From: Lingula anatina
Taxonomy: Eukaryota; Brachiopoda; Lingulata; Lingulida; Lingulidae
Assembly (NCBI RefSeq): GCF_001039355.2
Contig: NW_019775445.1
Location: 308,062 to 372,061, forward strand
DNA: 64,000 nt
Direction of reading: 5' to 3'
Shown: positions 1 through 13,600 of the stretch, piece after piece
How the letters are laid out: every line of letters begins with the position of its first letter
Position numbering within the stretch: position 1 is the stretch's first letter
Position numbers and translations under genes: made by a program
Notes under the pieces: model-generated
Database searches by the model: none
The model's input: the letters and a program-made list of their open reading frames with translations, nothing else
What the model was told of the DNA's origin: nothing

Positions 1-49
1 TTAAGTAACATGTTTTAGTACATGGATTTCAAGCTTTGCAGAAACTGAC

Positions 50-157
50 CTTAGCTCTATGCTCAATGTTGGCCTTTCTGTCCACCAGTAAACTGACCAC
101 CTCGTGGCGACCTTGGAAACATGCCAACGTGAGGGCAGTGTTACGGTTAGTTTCAAT
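50..157 (-). CDS. mask: mask exon 19, last exon visible in the window
   Basis: A 108-nt phase 0-0 exon between acceptor TTAG (158-159) and donor GTCAGT (from 49 downward). It encodes NRNTALTLACFQGRHEVVSL followed by LVDRKANIEHRAK, the sixth repeat of the second ankyrin cluster. It occurs once. The first 49 bases of the window are intron 19. Confidence 0.93.
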
Positions 158-3100
158 CTAATGGATAAGAAAACAAAGAAGATTACATGTAAAGCTGCAT
201 AAACATTCCAGACCAATGTTTTGTATTGTTCTGGCAAGTAATGATATCAATTATATTTTTCATTAAGGTTTTTTTCAGCAGAAAAAAAAATCACTTTTTT
301 CCACCAGCAATAAATACGAAATATGCAAAATCACAACTTTTAAATACTTGCCTTTATAATTTTTGAATGGGAAATAATTGGGTAATATATTTTAATTTTC
401 ATTTAATTGCTTTTTTTTTCAAAATGAAACCACAATGAAATATATAAAACCACAACTTTTTAAAATTAATAAATAAACACTAATGACATTATTATACCCA
501 CGAAGACTTACCTGGGCATTTATGTCACTTCCCATGTCTAGTAACAACTTGACTGCTGCAGTGTGGCCATTCATGGCAGCTAACATCAAGGGGGAAATGC
601 CTAGCTTACTGCCAGTCCTAAATAAAGCAAAAATTAACCTATATAAATAACCTTATATCAGAGTAACATGTTTTCTGCCAATTATCTCTTTTTCTTTGTC
701 TGACATTAAGAATATCTTTATAGTGTTGTACAAGAATGGTGTCACTGTATTATAGTAACAATATCAAATAATTAAGTAAATATTATTATAAACATCAATG
801 TATCTCTTTTGAAGAACTAGACTTAAAACTGAATTTTTAAGTTATTTAAAAACAAACCAGTTTACCACACAACAGCTGTTTAAAGCTGTCTTGAAAAATC
901 ATATCAAGATCTTTGGTTTTTCACAAAACTGATGATACACATTTTAGAGAACATCCAGTTGCAAATACTGACCTCTGCATCAAAGAATACATAACAACTA
1001 CATAACATTACCACTGAAAATAAAATAATCAAATTCTATCTGTTCTCGAATTAAATACACAATCATGAACATTTTTAACTGCTGTTATACATTCATTTTT
1101 CTTTTACGGGAAAAGAGACTACAATTCATGCATAGTCTACCTGGAGTTAATCTCTGCCCCGTGACTAAGCAGTAGCTTAATGATGTTGACATATCCCCCA
1201 GAGGCAGCCAGACTGAGTGGGGTGTAGTCAGAGACATTGCGGTGTTCCTTGTTTGCTCCTCTGGCCAGCAGTAATTCCACAACCTGAAAAACAAATACTT
1301 CTGTCTGTAAAAAATTATCGCTAAGTCCTGTTTTGCTTTCTGATGTGAAGGGCAACAACACTGCCCTGACACATTATTTTCAAATTCTTCAAATTTTTCC
1401 TGAAGTGGATTTCTATTTCAAGTGTCTTTTTCTTGAGGTAAAGATTCTGCATCAAAATTCAGATGAAAGCAAGATCACTAGAGGCTGGATTTGACCATGA
1501 ATTTGAAAATAAAGCACTACTGTCTTTTAATGAAATAGTCATGAAGTTAGTAAAATGCTCAGCATAATAAAATCTCTTCTTCATAATCTAAGGGAGTGTT
1601 CCCATAACCCTATGGTACTAGCTGGATTCTCACTTAATTGCATTCAGTTTAAGCTGCTTAAATGTCTGGCACATTTCTTCATAACTAAATTACTTGGGTT
1701 AAGTCGGGAAGACTTTGTGGTCTATGATGTTGTTCATGTTGCTTTGCAAGGGGGCCTGCCAGACAATTAAGCTGGTTACAATGACTGCACCTTAGTGAGT
1801 CCCCGCCAAGTTGGATCATTCCTGCTAGTATGGCAAGGTCATGGGAACACATTCTAACAATCTAGGTAAGAACAAAGTTTAAGTCATTTTGAGCTCACAG
1901 CCCATTTTCTGTACCTCATATCTTCCTCCAGAACAAGCTAAAGACAGAGGGGTGTCTTTGGTTCTCTCTGATTGTGCCTCTATGTCTGCTCCATGATTGA
2001 GTAGTATCTCAACTATTTCTGCATGACCTGCAGTTGCAGCCAGTATCAATGGGGTGAAACCTATGAAAAGACAATGAAACATGTATTTATAATTGTGCCA
2101 AAAATGGCTATGTAATTGGTAAGGCCATATTTTAGGTAAAATACTGATGAAAATTGTATCATATATAATTAATCTTGTTGAAATTATGTGACATGCACAA
2201 GCAGTTTCTTCAAACCTAAACCTCCTTTTATTCTATAAACTTATTTTGTTACAGCTTTAATAAGCAAATAGACAAAAATGAAATTATTACCTTTTTTATC
2301 TCTGTGTTCAATGTCTGCACCTCTGGACAACAACAGGCTGACCAGCTCAGCGTGTCCACCAGCACAGGCCAGAGTGAGGGCAGTGTCATGATTACTCTCT
2401 GTCTGGGCATCCAGGTCAATCAACGGGTAGATAGGTGGCGTCACATGTGGTGAGGCAGGCGATGGATTGGGTGTCATGGGAAGCGATCCAAGAGGGGTAT
2501 TCATGTCAACAGAAGCAGCAGAAGTCACTGCATTGATTGTGTTGTACTCGTTGGTTAGTTGTTGATTCTGATGCAACAACTGCTGCTGCTGTTGTAAAAG
2601 CTGCTGCTGTTGCTGTTTCAGCTTCTTATTTTTCTTCTGGATGTTCTGCAAATTGACTTGCTGCTGTTGTTGAAGGGCTTCCAATTGTTGCTTCAGAAGT
2701 TGTTGTGCTTTTATCTGGTCCTCGGGGCTCATGTGCTCAGAGTAGGCACTGAGGGCCTCGGCATACTGGTTCAGGATCTGTTGCTGGGTCTGATACTGCT
2801 GTTGATCAAATGGTGGTGGGTAGCTGTCTGTGGAGCTGGACACTTCATACTCAGCTGAAAAAGACATATAATACATTTCACAGGTGGCANGTTGCGAGTT
2901 TTTGTACAGTGCGTCAGATAACGAAAAGCCCAGAATGGCACACATAGTGGATATAAATGCATTTTTTAACAAAAAGACGAATATATCTCATGAATCTTAT
3001 ATAGTGTTGTTCTTGTCTGCTTTTCCTGCGGTTTTAAGTAGGTCACCAGTGACTTTGCAGTGTCAGAGAGAGCTCCGTCAGTTTAAATCTCTTAAGAGAT

Positions 3101-6100
3101 TTTAACAAAAAACCGTACGTTTAGGAAAAAAACCCTGGATTAACTTTGAATGCAGGAATGGGGTCGTTGGCCATTGGTAAGTACGGGAAAATTGCCGTTT
3201 TTTCCAGGAAAATCCAATTTTTGGCCAAAACGAAGAGTTATTATGACTTTAAGCTTTTTTTCAGCAGAAAAAAATCACTTTTTTTCCCCAGCAATAAATA
3301 CAAAATATGCAAAATCACAACTTTTAAATACTTATCGTTATAATTTTTGAATGGGAAATAATAAGGTAATATATTCTTAATTTTCATTTAATTGCTTTTT
3401 TTTCAAAATGAAACCACAATGAAATATATGAAACCACAACTTTTTTTAAAGAAATTAATAAACACTAATGACATTACTATACCCATGAAGACTTACCTGG
3501 GCATTTATGTCACTTCCCATGTCTAGTAACAACTTGACTGCTGCAGTGTGGCCATTCATGGCAGCTAACATCAAGGGGGAAATGCCTAGCTTACTGCCAG
3601 TCCTAAATAAAGCAAAAAAATAACCTATATAAATAACCTTATATCAGAGTAACATGTTTTCTGCCAAATATCTCTTTTTCTTTGTCTGACATTAAGAATA
3701 TCTTTACAGTGTTGTATAAGAATGGTGTCACTGTATTATAGTAACAATATCAAATAATTAAGTAAATATTATTATAAACAAATAAACATCAATGTATCTC
3801 TTTTAAAAAACTAGACTTAAAACTGAATTTTTAAGTTATTTATAAACAAACCAGTTTACCACACAACAGCCGTTTAAAGCTATCTTGAAAAATCAAATCA
3901 AGATCTTTGGTTTTTCACAAACTGATGATACATATTTTAGAGAACATCCAGTTGCAAAAACTGACCTCTGCATCAAAGAATACATAACAACTAAATAACA
4001 TTACCATTGAAAATAAAATAATCTATCAGTTCTTGAATTAAATACACAAACATGAACATTTTTAACTGCTGTTATACATTCATTTTTCTTTTACGGGAAA
4101 AGAGACTACAATTCATGCATAGTCTACCTGGAGTTAATCTCTGCCCCGTGACTAAGCAGTAGCTTAATGATGTTGACATATCCCCCAGAGGCAGCCAGAC
4201 TGAGTGGGGTGTAGTCAGAGACATTGCGGTGTTCCTTGTTTGCTCCTCTGGCCAGCAGTAATTCCACAACCTGAAAAACAAATACTTCTGTCTGTAAAAA
4301 ATTATCAGTAAGACCTGTTGTGCTTTCTGATGTGAAGGGCAACAACACTGCCCTGACACATTATTTTCAACTTCTTCAAGTTTTTCCTGAAGTGGATTTC
4401 TATTTCAAGTGTCTTTTTCTTGAGGTAAAGATTCTGCATCAAAATCCAGATGAAGAAAGATCACTAGAGGCTGGATTTGATCATGAATTTGAAAATAAAG
4501 CGCTACCATCTTTTAATGAAATAGTCATGACGTTAGTAAAATGCTCAGCATAATAAAATCTCTGCTTCATATTCTAAGGGTGTGTTCCCATAACCCTATG
4601 GTACTAGCTGGATTCTCACTTAATTGCATTCAGTTTAAGCTGCTTAAATGTCTGGCACATTTCTTCATAACTAAATTACTTAGGTAAAGTCGGGAACACT
4701 TTGTGGTCCATGATGTTGTTCATGTTGCTTTGCGAGGGGGCCTGCCAGACAATTAAGCTGGTTACATAGACTGCACCTTAGTGGAGTCCTCGCTGAGTTG
4801 GATCATTCCTGCTAGTATGGTAAGATTATGGGAACACATTCTAACAATCTAGGTAAGAACAAAGTTTAAGTCATTTTGAGCTCACAGCCCATTTTCTGTA
4901 CCTCATATCTTCCTCCAGAACAAGCTAAAGACAGAGGGGTGTCTTTGGTTCTCTCTGATTGTGCCTCTATGTCTGCTCCATGATTGAGTAGTATCTCAAC
5001 TATTTCTGCATGACCTGCAGTTGCAGCCAGTATCAATGGGGTGAAACCTATGAAAAGACAATGAAACACGTATTTATAATTGTGCCAAAAATGGCAATGT
5101 AATTGGTAAGGCCATATTTTTAGGTAAAATACTGATGAAACTTGTATCATATATGATTAATCTTGTTGAAATTATGTGACATGCACAAGCAGTTTCTTCA
5201 AACTTAGCTCTCCTATTATTCTATAAACTTATTTTGTTACAGCTTTAAGCAAATAGACAATAAAAATGAAATTGTTACCTTTTTTATCTCTGTGTTCAAT
5301 GTCTGCACCTCTGGACAACAACAGGCTGACCAGCTCAGCGTGTCCACCAGCACAGGCCAGAGTGAGGGCAGTGTCATGGTTACTCTCTGTCTGGGCGTCC
5401 AGGTCAATCAACGGGTAGATAGGTGGCGTCACATGTGGTGAGGCAGGCGATGGATTGGGTGTCATGGGAAGCGATCCAAGAGGGGTATTCATGTCAACAG
5501 AAGCAGCAGAAGTAACTGCATTGATTGTGTTGTACTCGTTGGTTAGTTGTTGATTCTGATGCAACAACTGCTGCTGCTGTTGTAAAAGCTGCTGCTGTTG
5601 CTGTTTCAGCTTCTTATTTTTCTTCTGGATGTTCTGCAAATTGACTTGCTGCTGTTGTTGAAGGGCTTCCAATTGTTGCTTCAGAAGTTGTTGTGCTTTT
5701 ATCTGGTCCTCGGGGCTCATGTGCTCAGAGTAGGCACTGAGGGCCTCGGCATACTGGTTCAGGATCTGTTGCTGGGTCTGATACTGCTGTTGATCAAATG
5801 GTGGTGGGTAGCTGTCTGTGGAGCTGGACACTTCATACTCAGCTGAAAAAGACATATAATACATTTCACAGGTGATATGCTATAAATAGATTTAAGCTAA
5901 TCTAATAAATGTCAAATCTGCAATATTTTTAATTCTTTAACAAAGTTGAATATAGCTTGACATAGGTTTATTCTATTCTTTTTAAATGTCACTCAAAATA
6001 TTTCTAAAAATTAAATAGGAGATTCAACCTTTATATCCTGGGATAGAAAAGAGAACATTAAAGAAAACAGATTAACAGATTTACCTTCTAGGCTTGCTGT

Positions 6101-9100
6101 TAGTTGTTCTTCTCCAATAGGACCTTCTCTGTAAGCTACATGAGGAAAGTCTGGGTTTTCTGTAGCAGCTTGCATGGGAAAGTCACTAATCTCTGCTGTA
6201 TCTTTCCCATCCACACTGTCCCCAACATAACTGGGATTTTCTGACTTAAACTGTTGATCCCCTTCAACTAGATCATTTCTATTTTTCTCCTGTGTATTTA
6301 TGGATGAGGCACCATCATCCAAGAAGGGCTGGTCTGGCAATTCACTTGGAAGGGGTATCTTATCCAATGGTATATCTTTGGTATCATTTTCCATATCAGG
6401 AACATTTTCGGACTGATGAACATCAGGTTCCCTGAATGAGCAACTACTACTGGAACCCTCTGCATTTCTCACAACTTCCAAGTCGTTTTCAATATTTTCA
6501 ATAATATCCCCACCAGCCTTTTCTTGGTCACTGTCCGACCCAAGCCCTATTTCTACTATTTGGATGTTTTTATTTTTTTCTTTCTGCTGACTGGCTTCTT
6601 TTTTAGCTTCAAGCTGATTTTGTAAAGCAATATGCAAGGGGAGGGGAGACCGCTGCTTTTGCTGCTGGGCTAAATGCTGAGCACCTACTTTTTGCTGTGC
6701 TTGCTGAAGTTGTTGTTGCTGAAATTTTATCTGCTCTTGTAATTGCCTGTTCAATTCCTGTTGCTCTTCCTGTTGTTTCTGCATCTGCTGTTGTCTCAGT
6801 TGCTCTTGAAGCTGTGCTTGAAGTTGCTGCTGAAGTTGTTGTTGTAGCTGGTGCTGTTGAAGCTTCTGCTGATACTGTTGCTGAAGCTGCTGCAGTCGTT
6901 TCTGATACTGCTCTTTCTCTTGAAGCAATTTTTGATGCTGTTGTTGCTGTATCTGCCTCTGCCTTTCCAGTTCCTGGTGCTGAAGCTCATGTATCTGCTG
7001 CTCCAATTTTTGCTGATTTTCAGACTTCTGGGCATTCAGCAGTAGCTGGGCCTGGGCTTTCTCCTGGAGCTCCCTCTCAACTTTCTGGAGCTCTTCTAAA
7101 ATCTGCTGCTTTTTCAAAATCTGCTCCTCACGGGTTGTGTTTAACAACTCTGCTTTTTTCATCATTTTATTAATGAAAACCTCCAGCCGTTCACTTGGCT
7201 TAAGATCTGGATTATCCTCCAGATCAAAATCTTCTGCTGCATCACTCTCAACCTGCACAGTTTCACTATAATTCTGATCATATTCATAAAACTCATCATC
7301 AGAGTCTCCAGAAGTAGACGGATTCCCTCCTCCGCTGCTACCCCCACCCTGTCTTTCAGGCTGACTCTCCTTCTGTGCCCATCGACGTAAGCTTTTTGTT
7401 AAAGATCGCTGCATGTTGTGACGTATCTGCTCATGAGTGCGCCCTGTGATGTTGAAATCTTTAAGATTCAATTCCCCAGGGGTGGCAGGAACATTGGGGG
7501 TGGTGGCTGTGGCGACCTGGGGTATCACTACTTGGTCTGGGTCCTGGGGTGGCACTACATTGCTCAACCCATGCATGGGAACCCTTGGTGGCTATAAACA
7601 ATTATAATAGGGGTGGGCAAATGAAAGCTTTTTTGGGAAATTTAATTTCAGACAAGTGGATTCTATGGCCATTTTGCCTGCTGAATACAAATCTAATAAG
7701 TATTTTCATTTTAAATTACATCTGATATTGGTATCAAGTGATTTTTCAAAATGGCCACCAAACGCCCCCTCAAATCACATATTTCTCATGTAAATCTTTA
7801 AATATCAGTTCAAAGATGGCTTGTTATATGTCTAACCATATGATTTCATGATCAATGAGCGCAAATAGATACATCATTTCGGTTGGGTCACTTCATTTTG
7901 GGTTAAAAAGAGGATTTTTTGGTCATTTTGAGGTAAAAATCACCCCAAAATCACCATTCCTGTGTACATTAATACAAATGTTTATAAAACATGCACCTGT
8001 GGCTTTTAAGTTAGGAAAAACAATATTACAACAAATATGGTCAATATTGTTCAAAGATCACATGAAACTGAAAAGTTTTGACATATAGAATAGGCATAAT
8101 GTTAGTTACATACGGGAATATTTACAGTAGAACACTCAGTAGCAGAGCATCAAGGATATTGTTACTCTTTATTACCATCCAGATACCGAAAATGAGTTTT
8201 TTCCTGTATCTAATTATTCAATGATGTATCTGTCTTTGTGCTGCTTTGAAACAATGAACAAACTCTTGAAAATATGAAAAATCGGCGTTTATATTTTTTC
8301 GTTGCAATGTATAAGCATAAGCAACTCAAAGCTTTAATCATCTATTTAACAGCTTTCCTTTTTGAGATTAGTTAACAATCCATATGGGGCTTAACTTCAT
8401 CCCTGAACAAGATTTTATCACGAAAATTGGCCAATGTACCACAAGGGCATGAGCTACAATCCCATGCCAACTTTTTGGTTTAAATGCTTTTGTTATGGAG
8501 TTATGAGTCCGTAATGACTGATCTTCTAAAAACAAAGGTATTACTTTGCTTTATCAACGATCAAATCTGAACTAAGGCTTTAAAAAATCGCTGGCAGGGT
8601 TTTGGGGTACTAAATGGTGTCATTAAATTGGCTTTGAAATAGTGATCACGGGTGTTCAGGTAAAACAGAAATCTGAGAAACCAATTTTTTAGTTTTTACC
8701 CCCAAACTGCAATTATGCCGTCACCCGTACGATGACATGTGTAAATGTTAATTAATGTAATCACTGAACACTGAAAATTTATTTATCACCGAAAAGAATG
8801 TATGTAAGGCAGTAAATAAGGAATTTTGGGTGAACGGTGACGATATCCTTATTATCTTCATTTATAACCTAGTCACACTAGAGGCGGAATGAGCTAGAAT
8901 GTAGTCGGAATGAAAATGTCTTGTTTATTCCTGGATATTTGAAGTATCTAAAAATTCTAAGCGCATTCTAAATGTTTGGGTCCATTCTTGCGTCCTGTTA
9001 AAATGTTTTGCTCATTCTCAAAACTTTCGAAGTGCATTGCAAGTGGAAAAATATCGAATGGCATTCAAGTGTATTCTAACTCCACTATGAGCGCATTCTT

Positions 9101-10565
9101 AGATTCTTACGAAATTCCAACAGCATTCGAAACATTTTGATCACATTCAAGGGAGAACCGAAATGGCAAGGCGCTTCAAATCTTGTCAGAATGTTCCACA
9201 TTGTGCCTCCAATGAGCAGGAATGCAACTCGAATGCATCTTGATTGCAGGCCAGAATTCAGCCAGCAATGAAACCACACTTGTATGGCATTTGAAGTGCA
9301 TTCTAAATATTCTCACTATATTTAGACAGCATTAACGATATTCCTTATGTGTTCCAACTACATTCGAGCTGTATTTGAGATCTAATACAATACAACCAAA
9401 ATGTGCACGAATCATTCCAGGTGGGTTCGAAGCGCATTTTGAGGTATTCTTACTGGAATTAAGGTCAATTTGATATTACCCAACGAATGTCGCGCGAATT
9501 TTGAAAATTCTTCATTATGGCTCATTCTGCTTGATTACTTCAGATTCCAAATAAGTGTGACAGGGGGCTTTACAGTGCCTTCTGGTTTCAGTGTATTTCT
9601 TGTTGATGCTTTCATGGTGGTGGTGAGATACCCTTAAACTACGGAACTGAAACTAAGTACTATTCCAAGGTCAAGAGCTTAGAGGTTGTAAGAGGTTGAT
9701 GTCACCTGACAAAGTTTTACCTGTTCTGAAGAAAAGGAAAATTATACAGCATAAAATTTGTTGGTACACATCCATGAAGGTATTTTCAGCATTGTTTTTA
9801 TACCAAACTGTAATCCATAAATTCAGTATGTAGCCTACATAATGGCCATTATTTATATTTATCTCAGGCTCGAAGTGTGAATTTTATGTATATGTTTGTT
9901 TTAAATAACATATTTTTACAGATGTCACCCTAACAATATTGTCAATGTCTTGAATATGCTCATATTTGAATTCAGCAACCCTCAAAACATATAGAAAGAC
10001 ATATTACACATCATTTTTATGTACTTTACTGTGAAAATATGGCCAAAAAGCCATTTCCCGCCTTTTTTCACAAACAAATAGCAGATACTAATATAAATCT
10101 TTAGCTTTGGTAAAAAATATTGTCAGATTTGTGTTCAGCAGCAAAAATGGCCATAGAATCCACCTGTTTTAAAAATTTTTTGTCATTTGCCCACCCCTAA
10201 TTATAACCAAAGAATTATCATGAGGATCCACATAATTTTAGCAACTATGGAAATGAAAGCACACAATAAGTTCAGATGAACATCTCATAGTAAGTTTCTG
10301 CGAGTTAAAATCTGTAAACCATCTTTACTGAACAGATGTAAGGCCATGTGCTGAATGATTTTAGCATAAACCACTCTAATTCTAATGTGAGAAATAAATG
10401 ACTCCTTGGAACACAAATACATAGTTTTTCTCTTTAATACAATATCCCTCTAGTGTAATGACCAGGGAATTTCACATTGATCACAAAGTAGGAGTTTTCA
10501 TTGCATCTACTTTTTGAAATCAGAACTAAAATGGCCCTTGCAAAAACCTTCAATACACTGCCCCC

Positions 10566-10632
<67 letters not shown>

Positions 10633-13600
10633 AATAAATAAATAAATAAAAAACATACCAAATCCTGGAGATATTCGATTATGCTATCAGTATCCCTACC
10701 TCAGCAAACTCATTGCTCTGAGTGTCCGGTGACTGTGACAGCGAGGTTGGGGAAGAGGTGATACACCTTGGAAAGTCTATCAACAGACTGACCACGGAGG
10801 TGTGCCCACCTTTGGAGGCCTCGATCAATACCGTAGACCCATCCTAGAAAGAACAACCCAAAGCCTTTGTTACAGTTTTGGACATCGATAAAAAACAACC
10901 AAGGAAAGGTTGTTTTTAATGTTAGCTGACTTGTATGGTTCTAAAAGCCATGTGAGGGGAAATGCATAGAGACCATTATACAGGTAAAACTTTTAAGTCT
11001 TAGGATAAAGATTTAAACTTCATTAAAGAGGAATAACATCTTTATCAGTGCAATGTTTAACTTAAGTTAGCTACATTACTAAATTCTTCAGTTCCTTAGA
11101 TGTTGGAGTGGTAATATATCCAATTTTAAGCTGTGTTTGCAATCTGTTATTGTGTATGTGAGAGCATAACACAGCTGATGGAGTGCTTTAAACACTAAAA
11201 GTTAAAGTTTAAAAAGGACAATGTTCAAGGATAGAAAAAAGTCCATCACCTATGAAAAGTGAACAAAAAAGGTACAGGTGCCTTTAGCATGGAACCTTGC
11301 AAATGGGACCTTAATTTAAAATCTGCATATTTTTTCACACTAGAAGATAAGTTCTTTTTGTAATATTCCAACCTTCAGCTTGTGTCCAGGGTCTCCCCCA
11401 TGTGCCAGTAACAACTCCACAACAGCTAGGTGGCCCCCTGCTGCAGCCAGAGACAGCACGGTGTGGTCATTATTGGTGGTCTGTCTGTTCACATCAGCAC
11501 CTAAATCAACCAGAAACATATATTACTACTTGGGTCACCTTTCCACACTGTTACATTATAAAATAGATGCATATACACAGTATGGTACGTTTAAGCTTAA
11601 TTTGCACTCTATCAATTCTTTTGACAGTCATAAGTTCACCTTCCTGCTAAGTGAACAATGAGTCCTTAATTTTTCTAGGAAGAGGATTTCCCACCTCTTT
11701 TTTTCCTCCTTGCAACTTTAGGCATCAAAGAGTCTTACCCTTGCTAATCAGAAACTGAACAGTACACAGATGACCAGCTCTAGCTGCTTTCATAAGAGGT
11801 GTCCGTCCACCTTCTGACTTGTGTTCCTAAAAATACACATAAATACAAAAAATTGCATTAAAACCACCAATGTAGCAATTATGCATCACAAAACAATATA
11901 CACTCAAATTTTACCAAATCTTTAAAAATGTTACATAGTTTATTATTGTTTAATAGTAATCTAAGTAGGAATACATATCAAGGCTTTAAATCAGACATTT
12001 GGGTAACTGGCAATGATGACAAATTTCGAATTCTAAGAAGTGACATTTCAGTTCTACAAAGTGGCAAGTCTTTCTACACCTAATTTATGTTGAGAGCACC
12101 AAGCATTTCAAAACCACAAATTTATTCCATTTCAAACCACTCACCAACTCAGAACCAGTTTGCAAGAGAACATCTGCCACATCTGTGTGTCCATTTTCAC
12201 AGGCATAAGTCAGAGCAGTGTCCCCCGTTCCTGTCTGGGCATGGACATTGGAACCTGGGAGAAAACAAGGGTTTAACATAAATGTTCTGTTCATTGGATA
12301 TGAAAATATTACACAAATTACATTATTCATAATGTTTAATTTATATATTAATTGCCAGCTGACAATATTTTTCCTAAATTGACATTAAAGATGAATTAGA
12401 ATTGTGCGATGCAATATATACCCATTACACCTCCACTTTCAAAAACAAAAAGAGCCAAATATTTCACCCACTATTACGTGTGTCCTAAATTTAACAGCAC
12501 AATAAACCTCAAACAATCAAAGTAAAAAAAAACTAACTTTTTTAAAAATCATCTAACAGATTTCAACCAGTTTTATGCCTACCAGATTTGAGCAGATATT
12601 TCACCAGCTCTAGATGACCCTCTTGTGCAGCCTCCATAAGGGGTGTACTGCAGCCCAGTTCAATGTCTGCTCCTGCCTTGATCAGGAAGTCTGCCACCTC
12701 CAGGAACCCACCGCAGCAGGCCAGTGTGAGAGCTGTCTCCTGTGTTTCTTCAGTCTGACGGTTGATATCAGCACCTAGCATAAAAACACAATGAGCTGTC
12801 ACTCTCCACAACAAATCTTTTTTTGTAACTGTAGTACCAGTAACTGGGGTCTTTTGTATCTGGCTATGAAGCACTTAATTATGAGTCGTGTTGGACAGAG
12901 TACCAGGTATATCACCAGATTAAGAGTTACCCATAAGCTAGACTGGACAGAGATTACTAAACATCATTTATAAATCATTATACTTTCTCGGTGTCATAAG
13001 CCAATGCTGAAACATCTTTATCTTTCATAGGGGAAAGACTACGACTAATACATCAGCAACAAAATTGTGTAGTCCATACACACCATGTGCCAGCAAGAGT
13101 GCCACCATTTCCTCGTGTCCCTCTCTGGCAGCTTCCATCAGTGGGGTATAACCCTCATCATTCACCTCCTCCAGGTTTGCCCCACGCTCAATCAGCAGGT
13201 TGGCCAGCTCTACATGTCCTCCACAGGCAGCCAGGGTCAGTGGGGACTCGAAGCTGTCAGCTGGCATATTGACCTGTGCAAATATCATTAACATTGCACA
13301 AATAGGATTCATATCTATTTACAAAAATGGAAGCTGTGACAATTCTCTCTTGCTTTTTTTCTATACTATTCTCTCCCATATTTGTGGACAATAAATGCTT
13401 AACTTATTCATAGGAAATGTGTCCTCTATGTTATTAAAGGTATATAAATAATCATACTAATGAGATATATGGAGGCTATCTAAAATTGTGAAAACTTTGC
13501 TCCTAGATAACTTAAAATTGTTAAATTCCACTGGAAGTTTTTACTTACCTGTGCCCCACTGTCAAGCAACAACCTTGCCACTTCTACATGTCCATCCATA

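Larger units (their letters stand above)
265..2889. repeat. Duplicated block A, copy A1
   Basis: About 2.6 kb in direct repeat with 3250-5874, including mask exons 15-18 and all introns between. Terminates at a single N at 2890. Differences are scattered SNPs and short indels in introns. Interpreted as an uncollapsed haplotype. Confidence 0.9.
3250..5874. repeat. Duplicated block A, copy A2
   Basis: Partner of 265-2889. Homology starts near the shared TTTTTTTCAGCAG string and ends just beyond the exon 15 acceptor where A1 is cut. The segment 2891-3245 between the copies has no partner in the window. Confidence 0.9.

Noticed and set aside
2610-2858. Plus-strand Leu-rich frame (also at 5598-5846)
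   Set aside because: Antisense shadow of the Gln-rich start of mask exon 15; no start context or homology of its own.
512-5842. Genuine internal duplication of mask ankyrin exons 15-18
   Set aside because: Splicing exon 18 of one copy to exon 15 of the other breaks frame, a single N separates the copies, and introns are duplicated with only allele-like differences.
6697-7173. Plus-strand open frame rich in Ala, Val and Ser
   Set aside because: It is antisense to the Gln-rich mask exon 14; the long frame is a by-product of CTG/TTG triplets opposite CAG/CAA codons.
7855-8088. Small plus-strand frame inside the hAT-like element
   Set aside because: No transposase or other recognisable motif, short, and in AT-rich non-coding context.
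10571-10650. Regularly spaced AT-rich repeats considered as a CRISPR-like array
   Set aside because: Simple microsatellite without spacers; eukaryotic context.
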